The position numbers and the translations under genes were made by a program. Below the pieces are notes generated by a model. It was given only the letters and a program-made list of their open reading frames with translations, was not told the DNA's origin and searched no databases. Source: Rhodococcus sp. 14-2483-1-2 (lineage in GTDB: Bacteria; Actinomycetota; Actinomycetes; Mycobacteriales; Mycobacteriaceae). Taken from it: a stretch of 64,000 nt of DNA. This document shows positions 1 to 8,760 of this stretch, one piece after another. Position 1 is the first letter of the stretch, and every line of letters starts with the position of its first letter. Location of the stretch: positions 744,001 to 808,000 of the forward strand of contig NZ_NPFW01000022.1 in NCBI RefSeq assembly GCF_002259405.1, in the 5' to 3' direction.

Positions 1-219
1 GATGACGTTGATGAGCTTGTTGAGCTGCTTGGTCACCTGCTCGAGCGGGAACTCGTCGACGGTCACCACGATCGTCATCCGCGAGATCTCGGGAATCTCG
101 GTGCCGCCGACGGCAAGCGAGGAGATGTTGAATCCACGGCGCGAGAACAGCGCGGCGACGCGGGCCAGCACACCTGGCTTGTCCTCGACGAGGACGCTGA
201 GGGTATGGCTCGTGCTCAC
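1..219 (-). CDS. ilvN: Acetolactate synthase small subunit, N-terminal part (cut by window edge)
   Basis: Regulatory subunit of acetolactate synthase, which gives valine feedback control to the first common step of branched-chain amino acid synthesis. Only the first 73 codons are present; the gene continues beyond the left edge. The GTG start at 219 gives MSTSHTLSVLVEDKPGVLAR followed by a classic ACT-domain beta-alpha-beta pattern with the FSRRGFNI segment. The start overlaps the ilvB stop by 4 nt (GTGA), so the two subunits are translationally coupled. It would share the attenuator-controlled ilvB transcript. Confidence 0.95.
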   Translation of the reverse strand, partial: MSTSHTLSVLVEDKPGVLARVAALFSRRGFNISSLAVGGTEIPEISRMTIVVTVDEFPLEQVTKQLNKLINVI

Positions 220-2171
220 TTGTCGGTGCCTTTCACGTCGTCGATCTGCGGGTGCGGGGCCTGCTCGCGCTCCATGGCCTCGTCGAGGCCGGGCTCACTG
301 CCCACGGTCTCGTCCTCGTCGAACAGCGGACGGATTCCGCGGGCGGCCATGATCTCGTCGTTGCCGGTTCCGGCAGCGACCATCGGCCACACCTGCGCGT
401 CGGCTCCGACGATGAAATCGATGACGACCGGACGATCGTTGATCGCTCGTGCCTGCGCGATCACCGCATCCACGTCCTCTTCCCGCTCGCACCGCAGCCC
501 GACGCAACCCAGCGCCTCCGCGAGCTTCACGAAATCGGGGATGCGGACGGCACCGTGCGTACCGAGATTGGTGTTGGAGTAACGCTCCTCGTAGAACAGT
601 GTCTGCCACTGGCGGACCATGCCGAGGTTGCCGTTGTTGATGAGTGCAACCTTGATCGGGATGCCCTCGACCGCACAGGTCGCGAGTTCCTGGTTGGTCA
701 TCTGGAAGCATCCGTCACCGTCGATGGCCCACACCTCGGCGTCGGGGAGGCCCCTCTTGGCACCCATTGCGGCCGGGACCGCGTACCCCATCGTGCCGAG
801 GCCACCCGAGTTGAGCCACGTACGCGGCTTCTCGTAGCTGATGAACTGTGCGGCCCACATCTGGTGCTGACCGACGCCTGCGCAGTAGATCGCGTCGGGT
901 CCGGCGAACTTGCCGACCGAGCTGATGACGAACTCCGGTGACATCGATCCGTCGGACGGGCGGTCGTAGCTCAGCGGGTAGGTCTTGCGGATGCCGTTCA
1001 GGTAGACCCACCACTGCTCGAGATCGAGCGTGGTTCCGGTCGCGCGGTCGGCCCGCAGCGCCTCGATGAGCTCGGTGATGACCTCACGGCAGTCGCCCAC
1101 GATCGGCACGTCCGCGTAGCGGTTCTTGCCGATCTCGGCCGGGTCGATGTCGGCGTGGATGACCTTGGCGTTCGGCGCGAACGACGAGAGCTGACCGGTG
1201 ACGCGGTCGTCGAACCGGGCTCCGAGCGTGATCAGCAGGTCGCTGCGCTGCAGCGCGGCGACTGCGGCGACGGTGCCGTGCATTCCCGGCATTCCGAGGT
1301 TCTGATTGTGCGAGTCGGGAAACACACCGCGAGCCATCAGAGTGGTGACAACGGGAATTCCGGTCAGTTCGGCGAGCTCGAGCAGCTCTGCCGAGGCATT
1401 GGCCTTGATGACGCCGCCGCCGACGTACAGCACCGGCTGCTTGGCGTCGGCGATGTAGCGCGCTGCCTCACGAACCTGCTTGCCGTGCGGCTTGGTCACC
1501 GGCCGGTAGCCGGGCAGACGCATCTCCGGCGGCCACGAGAACGTGGTCGGTGCCTGCAGCACATCCTTGGGGATGTCGACGAGCACGGCGCCGGGTCGAC
1601 CGGAGGACGCGATGTAGAACGCCTCGGCCATGATGCGCGGGATGTCGGCACCGTCGGTGATGAGGAAGTTGTGCTTGGTGACGGGCATCGTGATGCCCGA
1701 GATGTCGGCTTCCTGGAAGCCGTCCGTCCCGATCAGGCTGCGGGCGACCTGACCGGTGATCGCGACGACGGGAACCGAATCCATCTGAGCGTCGGCGAGC
1801 GGAGTCACGAGGTTGGTCGCGCCCGGACCGGACGTTGCCATGCAGACGCCGACCTTGCCGGTCGCCTGGGCGTAGCCGGTCGCGGCGTGGCCCGCACCCT
1901 GCTCGTGGCGCACCAGAATGTGGCGCACCTTCACGGAGTCGAAGAGCGGGTCGTAGACCGGGAGAACCGCGCCTCCGGGAATGCCGAATACGGTGTCGAC
2001 GTCGAGTTCTTCGAGGGCCCGAACGACCGACTGTGCGCCGGTGACCTTCTCCGGCGCGACGTGGCGTCGCGATCCGTTGGTCGCCGCTTCTGCGGACGGG
2101 CTGGTCGACGGGCTGGACGCTGTCCCCGACTTACGGGTCGTGGGCCCTGGGCGTGCGGTTGGTGCGCTCAC
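216..2171 (-). CDS. ilvB: Acetolactate synthase large (catalytic) subunit
   Basis: Thiamine-diphosphate and FAD enzyme that condenses pyruvate with pyruvate or 2-ketobutyrate, the first step to Val/Leu/Ile. The 651-residue protein has the expected three domains. An N-terminal ThDP-binding part carries the GIPGG motif and the activating glutamate of RHEQGAGH, and the C-terminal part has the GDGCFQM...NN ThDP/Mg motif. The first 35 residues or so are a Ser/Thr/Pro-rich extension. The GTG start is preceded by a good ribosome-binding site (GAGGAAG). The gene is followed by ilvN with a 4-nt overlap and preceded by a leader peptide plus terminator, so amino-acid-dependent attenuation is likely. Confidence 0.97.
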   Translation of the reverse strand: MSAPTARPGPTTRKSGTASSPSTSPSAEAATNGSRRHVAPEKVTGAQSVVRALEELDVDTVFGIPGGAVLPVYDPLFDSVKVRHILVRHEQGAGHAATGYAQATGKVGVCMATSGPGATNLVTPLADAQMDSVPVVAITGQVARSLIGTDGFQEADISGITMPVTKHNFLITDGADIPRIMAEAFYIASSGRPGAVLVDIPKDVLQAPTTFSWPPEMRLPGYRPVTKPHGKQVREAARYIADAKQPVLYVGGGVIKANASAELLELAELTGIPVVTTLMARGVFPDSHNQNLGMPGMHGTVAAVAALQRSDLLITLGARFDDRVTGQLSSFAPNAKVIHADIDPAEIGKNRYADVPIVGDCREVITELIEALRADRATGTTLDLEQWWVYLNGIRKTYPLSYDRPSDGSMSPEFVISSVGKFAGPDAIYCAGVGQHQMWAAQFISYEKPRTWLNSGGLGTMGYAVPAAMGAKRGLPDAEVWAIDGDGCFQMTNQELATCAVEGIPIKVALINNGNLGMVRQWQTLFYEERYSNTNLGTHGAVRIPDFVKLAEALGCVGLRCEREEDVDAVIAQARAINDRPVVIDFIVGADAQVWPMVAAGTGNDEIMAARGIRPLFDEDETVGSEPGLDEAMEREQAPHPQIDDVKGTDK

Positions 2172-2218
2172 TGATTGCTTCCTCAGGAATGTGAAATTGC
2201 TGGGCGATCTCTGGGCAA

Positions 2219-2252
2219 GAAAAAACCCCCGTCAGCATGAGCTGTACGAGGG
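2219..2252 (-). terminator. Attenuator terminator in the ilvB leader
   Basis: On the minus strand CCCTCGT (2252-2246) pairs with ACGGGGG (2232-2226), with a nested CAGC/GCTG stem and a TCAT loop, followed immediately by a run of six or more T. This is a textbook intrinsic terminator lying about 50 nt before the ilvB start and downstream of a leader peptide rich in branched-chain codons. An upstream alternative stem is also visible: GGCGCGTC inside the leader reading frame (plus-strand 2293-2300) is perfectly complementary to GACGCGCC just before the terminator (plus-strand 2254-2261). Confidence 0.85.
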
Positions 2253-2283
2253 TGGCGCGTCGATGCGAGTTTGAACAACCGGC

Positions 2284-2331
2284 TCAGGCGTTGACGCGCC
2301 GGCCGATTACGAGTATCCAATTCCGCTTCAC
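2284..2331 (-). CDS. ilvB leader peptide (branched-chain attenuator peptide)
   Basis: A 15-codon frame starting with GTG encodes MKRNWILVIGRRVNA and stops at 2284-2286. The consecutive Ile-Leu-Val-Ile codons are what a ribosome-stalling peptide controlling branched-chain synthesis needs. The frame ends about 30 nt before the terminator hairpin. An alternative in-frame GTG lies 36 nt further upstream, so the exact start is uncertain. A CATAAT element at about 2389-2394 on the minus strand is a possible -10 box for this transcript. Confidence 0.75.
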   Translation of the reverse strand: MKRNWILVIGRRVNA

Positions 2332-2407
2332 GCGCTCGACGGTAGGCGCGCGCACAGGGAAGAGTCAAACTCGTCACGACGCAATCCCATTATGTGAGAT
2401 CGCGTAG

Positions 2408-2971
2408 ATGCAATGCGAAGATGAATGGGTGTCGTCTTCGCAGCAGTCCGAACCACCTCGGCCATCATCCCACACCGCACCCGAGTCGCCGAACGGTGCC
2501 GAGGGACCGCAACCATCGAGAACGCAGGTCATCCGAGTCCCGCGCCTCGCGCTCCTCGGCGTGGGACTGCTGCTGTTCGGCACGGGACTGACCGCCGCCA
2601 GCTGGCCCGTGGCCATGGGATGGCTGCTGACCCTGCCGATCGTCGCGGGCATCTGGGTGTTTCGAGTGCGCACGGTCATCTCCCCGGAGGCGATCACGGC
2701 TCGACGGTTCGTGGGTTCGGACGTGATCGCGTGGGAATCGGTGGCGGGTCTGCACTTCCCGGATCGTCGCTGGGCGCGGGTGGTTCTGACCGACAAGAGC
2801 GAGAAGTCGTTGCCGCTCGTGCGTTTCGATCTACTCCCCCAACTCGCTGCGGCCAGCGGGGGCCGCATCACCGATCCCTACGCAGCGGCCGCGGCCGCTG
2901 CCGAGGATCGAGACCGTGCGGAGGCCGAGAACGCCGAGGACGACGGCGAGCAGGCACCGAAGGAGCAGTAG
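2408..2971 (+). CDS. Membrane-anchored PH-domain protein (CFP-6/Rv3004-like)
   Basis: 187 residues. After a Ser/Pro-rich N-terminus come two close hydrophobic segments (LALLGVGLLLFGTGL and VAMGWLLTLPIVAGIWVF), then a bacterial PH-like beta-rich domain (VISPEAITARRFVGSDVIAWESVAG) and an acidic Ala/Glu-rich tail. The gene is divergent from ilvB, as is its M. tuberculosis counterpart's neighbourhood. An internal GTG at 2429 is an alternative start. Function is unknown; family assignment rests on the PH-domain pattern and the neighbouring genes. Confidence 0.8.
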   Translation: MQCEDEWVSSSQQSEPPRPSSHTAPESPNGAEGPQPSRTQVIRVPRLALLGVGLLLFGTGLTAASWPVAMGWLLTLPIVAGIWVFRVRTVISPEAITARRFVGSDVIAWESVAGLHFPDRRWARVVLTDKSEKSLPLVRFDLLPQLAAASGGRITDPYAAAAAAAEDRDRAEAENAEDDGEQAPKEQ

Positions 2972-3031
2972 CGGGCGGCGAGTAATCTCGTCGATGCGAG
3001 AAACCGCTGCAACGAACGAGGACTACGCACT

Positions 3032-4873
3032 ATGCCGCCGCTACGCTCACGGGTCACCACTGTCGGACGCAATGCCGCGGGCGCACGCTCGCTGTGGCGC
3101 GCCACCGGAATGACCGATTCGGATTTCGGAAAACCCATCGTCGCCATCGCGAACTCGTACACCCAGTTCGTTCCCGGCCACGTGCATCTGAAGAACGTCG
3201 GCGAGATCGTCGCCGATGCCGTACGGGCGGCAGGCGGCGTTCCCCGGGAGTTCCACACCATCGCCGTCGACGACGGGATCGCCATGGGCCACGGCGGGAT
3301 GTTGTATTCGCTGCCCAGCCGCGAGATCATCGCCGACTCCGTCGAGTACATGGCCAACGCCCACACCGCCGACGCGCTCGTCTGCATATCCAACTGCGAC
3401 AAGATCACCCCCGGCATGCTCAATGCCGCGATGCGCCTGAACATCCCGGCCGTCTTCGTCTCCGGTGGACCGATGGAGGCAGGCAAGGCCGTCGTCGTCG
3501 ACGGCGTCGCGCAGGCACCGACCGACCTGATCACCGCGATCTCCGCCAGCGCCAACGACGCCGTGTCCGAGGCCGGCCTCGACGAGGTCGAGCGCAGCGC
3601 GTGCCCCACGTGCGGGTCGTGCTCGGGCATGTTCACGGCGAACTCGATGAACTGCCTCACCGAGGCGCTCGGCCTGGCATTGCCCGGCAACGGCTCCACC
3701 CTGGCCACGCATCAGGCCCGCCGAGCGCTGTTCACGCGCGCCGGCACCACCATCGTCGAGGCAGCGCTGAAGTACTACCGCGACGAGGACGAATCCGTAC
3801 TCCCGCGCAACATCGCCACTCCGGCCGCGTTCCGCAATGCCATGGCTCTCGACGTCGCGATGGGCGGATCGACCAATACGGTGCTGCACACCCTCGCAGC
3901 CGCGCAGGAGGGCGAGGTCGACTTCGACCTCGACACCATCGACGCCATCAGCCGCAAGGTTCCGTGCCTGTCGAAGGTCTCTCCCAATTCCGACTACCAC
4001 ATGGAAGACGTGCACCGCGCCGGCGGAATCCCGGCGCTCCTCGGCGAACTGCGGCGCGCGAACCTGCTCGAAACCGATGTCTCGACCGTGCACACGAAGA
4101 GCTTCGACGACTGGCTCGACACCTGGGACATCCGCTCCGGCAAGGCGTCCGACGAGGCCGTCGAGTTGTTCCACGCCGCACCGGGCGGTGTCCGCACCGT
4201 CGAACCGTTCTCCACGGGCAACCGCTGGTCCTCGCTCGACACCGACGCCGCGGGCGGCTGCATCCGCGATCTCGAACACGCCTACACGGTCGAGGGTGGC
4301 CTGGTGGTACTCCGCGGCAACATCGCCGTCGACGGTGCGATCCTCAAGACCGCAGGCATCGACGAGGACCTGTTCTCCTTCCAGGGCCCGGCACTGGTCG
4401 TCGAGTCCCAGGAAGAAGCTGTCTCGGCCATCCTGCAGAAGAAGATTCAGCCCGGTGACGTGCTGGTCGTTCGCTACGAGGGGCCCAAGGGCGGTCCGGG
4501 CATGCAGGAGATGCTGCACCCGACGGCGTTTCTCAAGGGTGCCGGACTGGGCAAGGTCTGCGCACTGATCACCGACGGCCGATTCTCCGGCGGAACCTCG
4601 GGACTGTCCATCGGACACATCTCCCCCGAGGCAGCCGCCGGCGGTGTGATCGGACTGGTCGAGAACGGCGACCAGGTCCGGATCGACGTCGCCACCCGCA
4701 CCCTCGAGATCCTCGTCGACGACGAGACCCTCGAGACGCGACGCGCGAAGATGAACGCGTCCGAGCGACCGTGGCAGCCGGTGGACCGTCAGCGCACGGT
4801 CACCACCGCTCTGCGCGCATACGCCGCGCTGGCGACATCAGCGGACAAGGGTGCCGTTCGCTACGTGCCCTGA
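3032..4873 (+). CDS. ilvD: Dihydroxy-acid dehydratase
   Basis: Dehydrates 2,3-dihydroxy-isovalerate or -methylvalerate to the 2-keto acid in Val/Leu/Ile synthesis. The 613 residues match the long E. coli type almost end to end: NSYTQFVPGHVHL, CISNCDKITPGM (Cys122, Lys124), SACPTCGSCSGMFTANSMNC, RYEGPKGGPGMQEM and GRFSGGTSGLSIGH. The C-terminus is SADKGAVRYVP. From family knowledge, the E. coli type carries an oxygen-sensitive [4Fe-4S] cluster. The start has GAGGAC as ribosome-binding site. It lies close to ilvBN but on the opposite strand and is not covered by the ilvB attenuator. Confidence 0.97.
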   Translation: MPPLRSRVTTVGRNAAGARSLWRATGMTDSDFGKPIVAIANSYTQFVPGHVHLKNVGEIVADAVRAAGGVPREFHTIAVDDGIAMGHGGMLYSLPSREIIADSVEYMANAHTADALVCISNCDKITPGMLNAAMRLNIPAVFVSGGPMEAGKAVVVDGVAQAPTDLITAISASANDAVSEAGLDEVERSACPTCGSCSGMFTANSMNCLTEALGLALPGNGSTLATHQARRALFTRAGTTIVEAALKYYRDEDESVLPRNIATPAAFRNAMALDVAMGGSTNTVLHTLAAAQEGEVDFDLDTIDAISRKVPCLSKVSPNSDYHMEDVHRAGGIPALLGELRRANLLETDVSTVHTKSFDDWLDTWDIRSGKASDEAVELFHAAPGGVRTVEPFSTGNRWSSLDTDAAGGCIRDLEHAYTVEGGLVVLRGNIAVDGAILKTAGIDEDLFSFQGPALVVESQEEAVSAILQKKIQPGDVLVVRYEGPKGGPGMQEMLHPTAFLKGAGLGKVCALITDGRFSGGTSGLSIGHISPEAAAGGVIGLVENGDQVRIDVATRTLEILVDDETLETRRAKMNASERPWQPVDRQRTVTTALRAYAALATSADKGAVRYVP

Positions 4874-4886
4874 GGGTGAAACGCGC

Positions 4887-4926
4887 GTGAGCGGAACTTC
4901 GTAGCAGGCTACGAAGTTCCGCTCAC
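4887..4926. terminator. Long perfect hairpin between convergent ilvD and doxX-like genes
   Basis: GTGAGCGGAACTTCGTAGC (4887-4905) is exactly complementary to 4908-4926, leaving only a 2-nt loop. A 19-bp perfect stem lying 13 nt after the ilvD stop and 21 nt after the opposite gene's stop fits a bidirectional terminator. There is no strong T-run on either side, as is common in this group. Confidence 0.75.
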
Positions 4927-4947
4927 GTGGTCGGGTCGGTATCCGGG

Positions 4948-5925
4948 TCAGCGGACGACGGGGTTGGCCCCGTTGAGGAAGATCCAGATGCACACGCCTG
5001 CGGCGATGCCGACGACGAGCGCGAGGAACGAACCGATCCGCGGCCGAGTGGCCCATCCGCGTCGGCCGTCGAACGCGATCTTTCCCGGGCCCGTGAGGAT
5101 GATCGCGGCAGCGGCGAAGCCGAGAACCGTCTCGTACTCAACGCCGCCGGTGCCGGAGAATTGCAATCCGGGCTCGACGGCCTGCTTGAAGCACCAGGCG
5201 TTGATGATCGTGGCCAGCACGGCCGCGCCTGCCAGTGGTGTTGCCAGACCCAGGATCAGCAGCGCTCCGCCGAGGGTTTCGCCCGCCGCGGCCGCGATCG
5301 CGAGGATTTCCGAGTAGCGGAATCCCGAAGTCTCCAGCAGGTTCTGAAATCCGTCGAGGCCGGGGCCGTCCCACAGTCCGACGAGCTTCTGCAGTCCGTG
5401 ACCGAGAAACACCGCGCCGATCGTGACGCGCAGGACGAACAGGCCGAGGTCGGTGCTGCCGCGACGGGCAGGAACCTCGACGGTCTCGGTACGGATCTCG
5501 GGCTCCGGAGCGACGGCTGCCGCAGGCGCCGCGGCTGCGGTGGTACCGAGGTACGCAGTCGAGTTGTCGGAGTACGCACTCGACGACGTGGTGTCGGAGT
5601 CAGACTTGCGATCGGTCGGCGAATCGGCGAAGGCCGACGGTCGATAGGTCTGCATCTTCTCCGTGGGCTGTGCATCGGCCGAGCGTGCGTCGGACGACGA
5701 CGAGTACGGAAAGTCGAGTTCGTCGTCGGTTCGCGGCAGTCGGTCCGAGCGCTGGGCACCGAACGCGGTGGTCGGCGTACCCGAGGTATCGACGCGGTCG
5801 GACGCCGACGTCTCGGAGGTGGAGCGCGAGGAGGGTGGAATCTTCTCCGTGGGATTGTCGTACGGACTTTCGGCCGGTTCGTACGACGTATCCGGCCGGT
5901 TGGGGTCGCGCGGTGTATCGGTCAC
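4948..5925 (-). CDS. DoxX-family integral membrane protein (Rv3005c-like)
   Basis: 325 residues. The first ~165 are hydrophilic, Ser/Thr/Asp-rich and probably disordered, and contain the short motif PTEKI/PTEKM twice. A DoxX/SURF4-type membrane domain follows with about four helices: LFVLRVTIGAVFLGHGLQKL, the AAAGETLGGALLILGLATPL region, AAVLATIINAWCF, and the final IGSFLALVVGIAAGVCIWIF. The small GVEYETVLGFAAAAIILTGPG stretch is typical of DoxX. In mycobacteria the counterpart has been linked to a membrane oxidoreductase complex with SodA and SseA (family knowledge). Neither partner gene is visible here. Confidence 0.85.
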   Translation of the reverse strand: MTDTPRDPNRPDTSYEPAESPYDNPTEKIPPSSRSTSETSASDRVDTSGTPTTAFGAQRSDRLPRTDDELDFPYSSSSDARSADAQPTEKMQTYRPSAFADSPTDRKSDSDTTSSSAYSDNSTAYLGTTAAAAPAAAVAPEPEIRTETVEVPARRGSTDLGLFVLRVTIGAVFLGHGLQKLVGLWDGPGLDGFQNLLETSGFRYSEILAIAAAAGETLGGALLILGLATPLAGAAVLATIINAWCFKQAVEPGLQFSGTGGVEYETVLGFAAAAIILTGPGKIAFDGRRGWATRPRIGSFLALVVGIAAGVCIWIFLNGANPVVR

Positions 5926-6018
5926 CTCTCCACACTAGAGCCGAAGTGCGCTCCTCACCGACGTTGACGCTCACGGCCGCGTGGCGAGTCTCCCTCGACG
6001 TTCCGTACCGTTCGAAGC

Positions 6019-7167
6019 ATGAAGCCGGTCGGAGCGTCGCCACGAACTGCAACCGCTGCCGTCGTCGCCCTGACGATGACCGCTGCCCTGCTCGCCGGGT
6101 GCGCCCGATTCGACGACTCGAATACGTCGCCGTTCACTCCTGCGCCGGAGGTGGGCGCGGCCGAGCTGGAGCCGACGACCCCCAGTGAGACGCCGCAGAC
6201 GTCCGATCCCAACGCGCCGCCCCCGCCGACCGGCCCGTGTGTCGACCCCGATCCCTCGGTGATCGCGACATGCCTGGACACCACGGGCGGACTCGTTGCG
6301 CTCCCCGACGGACCGTCGGCGCTGGTTGCCGAACGCCGCACGGGTCGCATCATGGAGGTCTCTGCCGGCCGGACGCCGGTCGAGGTGGCTCGAATCGATG
6401 TCGACGGCACCGGTGACGGCGGCCTTCTCGACATCGCGCTGTCTCCCACGTACGACGAGGACGGGTTGCTCTACGCCCTCATCACCACGTCCGCGGACAC
6501 CAGGGTGGTCCGACTCGCTCAGGGCGATGTGCCCAAGGACATCCTGACCGGAATTCCCCGCGGCGCGTCGGGCAATCGCGGGGCGATCGACTTCTACACG
6601 CCGAACGAACTACTCGTCCTCACCGGCGACAACGGTGATCCAGCTGCTGCTGCGAGCCCGAACTCCCTGTCCGGCAAGTTGTTACGCGTGACCTCACTGT
6701 CTCCGTCGACGAACCCCCCGCGGCCGCAGATCGCACTGAGCGGCATCGGTACGGCCGGCGACGTCTGCACCGACGGCACCGGAAACATCTTCGTGACCGA
6801 CCGCACCGCGATCGAGGATCGCCTGCAGCGCATCGACTCGCTGGGCGCAGTGTTCAACCCTGTGTGGACGTGGCCGGACCGTCCGGGTGTTGCCGGATGC
6901 GCAGCGGGAGAAGGTGGAGTGGCGGTTGCACTCACAACGGCCAAAGCTGTTGCAGCGCTGACCACGGACGCGAACACCGGAGCTGTCTCGGCCGAACCGA
7001 CACTGCTGATCCAGGACGAGTACGGCCAGTTGAACGGCGCGACGAGCTCGGCCGATGGACAGATTCTGGTGGGCACCGTCAACAAGAACGGTGCGGAGCC
7101 CGGACCCACCGACGACCGCGTCGTCAAAGTGCCGTTCCCCGGCGGCGGCGGAGGCGGCTTCGACTGA
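6019..7167 (+). CDS. LppZ-like lipoprotein with PQQ-sugar-dehydrogenase (sorbosone dehydrogenase) beta-propeller
   Basis: 382 residues. A signal peptide ends in the lipobox LLAGC (Cys at about residue 28), so the protein should be lipid-anchored outside the membrane. A Pro/Thr-rich linker leads to a beta-propeller with GLVALPDGPSALVAERRTGRI, the DGGLLDIALSPTYDEDGLLYAL blade typical of glucose/sorbosone dehydrogenases, and a late GQLNGATSSADGQILVGT blade. The C-terminus is a Gly-rich tail. Catalytic competence with PQQ cannot be judged from sequence alone. The order PH protein, DoxX, LppZ matches the mycobacterial layout. Confidence 0.85.
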   Translation: MKPVGASPRTATAAVVALTMTAALLAGCARFDDSNTSPFTPAPEVGAAELEPTTPSETPQTSDPNAPPPPTGPCVDPDPSVIATCLDTTGGLVALPDGPSALVAERRTGRIMEVSAGRTPVEVARIDVDGTGDGGLLDIALSPTYDEDGLLYALITTSADTRVVRLAQGDVPKDILTGIPRGASGNRGAIDFYTPNELLVLTGDNGDPAAAASPNSLSGKLLRVTSLSPSTNPPRPQIALSGIGTAGDVCTDGTGNIFVTDRTAIEDRLQRIDSLGAVFNPVWTWPDRPGVAGCAAGEGGVAVALTTAKAVAALTTDANTGAVSAEPTLLIQDEYGQLNGATSSADGQILVGTVNKNGAEPGPTDDRVVKVPFPGGGGGGFD

Positions 7168-7173
7168 ACGAGA

Positions 7174-7216
7174 AACGACCGAGGCCGAGCGCGTATCGCG
7201 CTCGGCCTCGGTCGTT
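7174..7216. terminator. Bidirectional terminator hairpin
   Basis: AACGACCGAGGCCGAGCGCG (7174-7193) pairs perfectly with 7197-7216 around a TAT loop: 20 bp with no mismatch. It sits 6 nt after the lipoprotein stop and 11 nt from the gatB stop, so it can serve both convergent transcripts. Confidence 0.85.
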
Positions 7217-7227
7217 CTCCGTCGTGA

Positions 7228-8739
7228 TCAGGGCTGGCCGCAGGCCTCGAGTACGAGTTCCTTGACGCGAGCGGCATCGGCTTGGCCGCGTGTCGCCTTC
7301 ATCACCGCGCCGACGATGGCCCCGGCGGCCTGCACCTTGCCGCTGCGGATCTTCTCGACCACACCGGGATTCGCTGCGAGCGCCTCGTCCACGGCGGCCT
7401 GCAACTTGGTGTCGTCCTTCTCCAGTACGAGATTGCGCGCAGCCATGACCTCTGCAGGCTCACCCTCGCCCGCCAGCACACCGTCCACGACCTGACGGGC
7501 ACCGTTGTTGTTGAGCTTGCCGTCCGCGACCAACGCCGCCACCTCGGCGACCTGAGCGGGGGTGATCGACAGATCGGTCAGTTCGACTCCGGCGATGTTG
7601 GCCTGCTGCGCCAGGTACGACACCCACCACGACCGCGCCGCCTGCGCCGACGCACCCGCCTCGACCGTCGCGGCGACGAGCTCGAGCGCACCGGAGTTCA
7701 CCAGATCGCGCATCTCCTCGTCGGAGACACCCCAGTCCTTCTGAATCCGACCGCGGCGCAACCACGGCAGCTCGGGCAACGTGGTCCGAAGCTCCTCGAT
7801 CCACGCCGCGTCGGGAGCGACCGGCGCAAGATCGGGCTCGGGGAAGTAGCGGTAATCCTCGGCGGTCTCCTTCTTGCGGCCGGCGGTGGTGGTGCCGTCC
7901 GACTCCTGGAAGTGCCGAGTCTCCTGAGTCACCTCTCCGCCCGATTCGAGAACCGCTGCCTGACGCCGCATCTCGTACCGAACGGCAACCTCGACGCTCT
8001 TGAGCGAGTTGACGTTCTTCGTCTCGGTGCGCGTGCCGAATTCGGTTGCCGTCTTCTCCATCAGGGACACGTTGGCATCGCAGCGCAACGAGCCCTGATC
8101 CATCCGCACATCGGACACGTTCAGCGACTTCAACAGGTCACGCAGCGCGGTGACGTACGCCCGGGCGACCTCGGGTGCACGCGCACCGGTTCCCGTGATG
8201 GTCTTGGTCACGATCTCCACCAGCGGCACACCGGCACGGTTGTAATCGAGAAGCGAATGCGACGCCCCCTCGATACGGCCGGTCGCCCCGCCGACGTGCG
8301 TCGACTTACCGGTGTCCTCCTCCATGTGCGCGCGCTCGATCTCGACTCGAAACGTACTGCCGTCATCGAGCAGCACATCGAGGTAGCCCTCGGTCGCGAT
8401 GGGCTCGTCGTACTGCGAGATCTGATAGTTCTTCGGCTGATCCGGATAGAAGTAGTTCTTGCGAGCGAACCGTCCCCACGGGGTGATCGAGCAGTTGAGC
8501 GCCAGCCCGATCCGAATCGCCGACTCCACCGCAGCAGCGTTCACCACCGGAAGCGCACCGGGAAGGCTCAGGCACACCGGGCACACCTGAGTGTTCGGCT
8601 CGGCACCGAACTCGGTGGGGCAGCCGCAGAACATCTTGGTCGCCGTGCCCAACTCCACATGGACCTCCATGCCCAACACGGGGTCGAACTTGGCGAGCAC
8701 ATCGTCGTAATCGATCAAATCGACGGTTGCAGCAGTCAT
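7228..8739 (-). CDS. gatB: Aspartyl/glutamyl-tRNA(Asn/Gln) amidotransferase subunit B
   Basis: Binds mischarged Glu-tRNA(Gln)/Asp-tRNA(Asn) and, with GatA and GatC, amidates them. With the ATG at 8739 the protein has 503 residues: the GatB kinase-like core (FDPVLGMEVHVELGTATKMFCGC, CPVCLSLPGALPVVN, the LLDYNRAGVPLVEIVT motif), then the C-terminal helical YqeY-like tail. A GTG six codons upstream is an alternative start but sits right beside a repeated sequence. gatB is separated from gatCA by about 7 kb here; pfkA and an accessory block lie between. Confidence 0.96.
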   Translation of the reverse strand: MTAATVDLIDYDDVLAKFDPVLGMEVHVELGTATKMFCGCPTEFGAEPNTQVCPVCLSLPGALPVVNAAAVESAIRIGLALNCSITPWGRFARKNYFYPDQPKNYQISQYDEPIATEGYLDVLLDDGSTFRVEIERAHMEEDTGKSTHVGGATGRIEGASHSLLDYNRAGVPLVEIVTKTITGTGARAPEVARAYVTALRDLLKSLNVSDVRMDQGSLRCDANVSLMEKTATEFGTRTETKNVNSLKSVEVAVRYEMRRQAAVLESGGEVTQETRHFQESDGTTTAGRKKETAEDYRYFPEPDLAPVAPDAAWIEELRTTLPELPWLRRGRIQKDWGVSDEEMRDLVNSGALELVAATVEAGASAQAARSWWVSYLAQQANIAGVELTDLSITPAQVAEVAALVADGKLNNNGARQVVDGVLAGEGEPAEVMAARNLVLEKDDTKLQAAVDEALAANPGVVEKIRSGKVQAAGAIVGAVMKATRGQADAARVKELVLEACGQP

Positions 8740-8760
8740 GGTCAGTAGTTTATGCACCGA

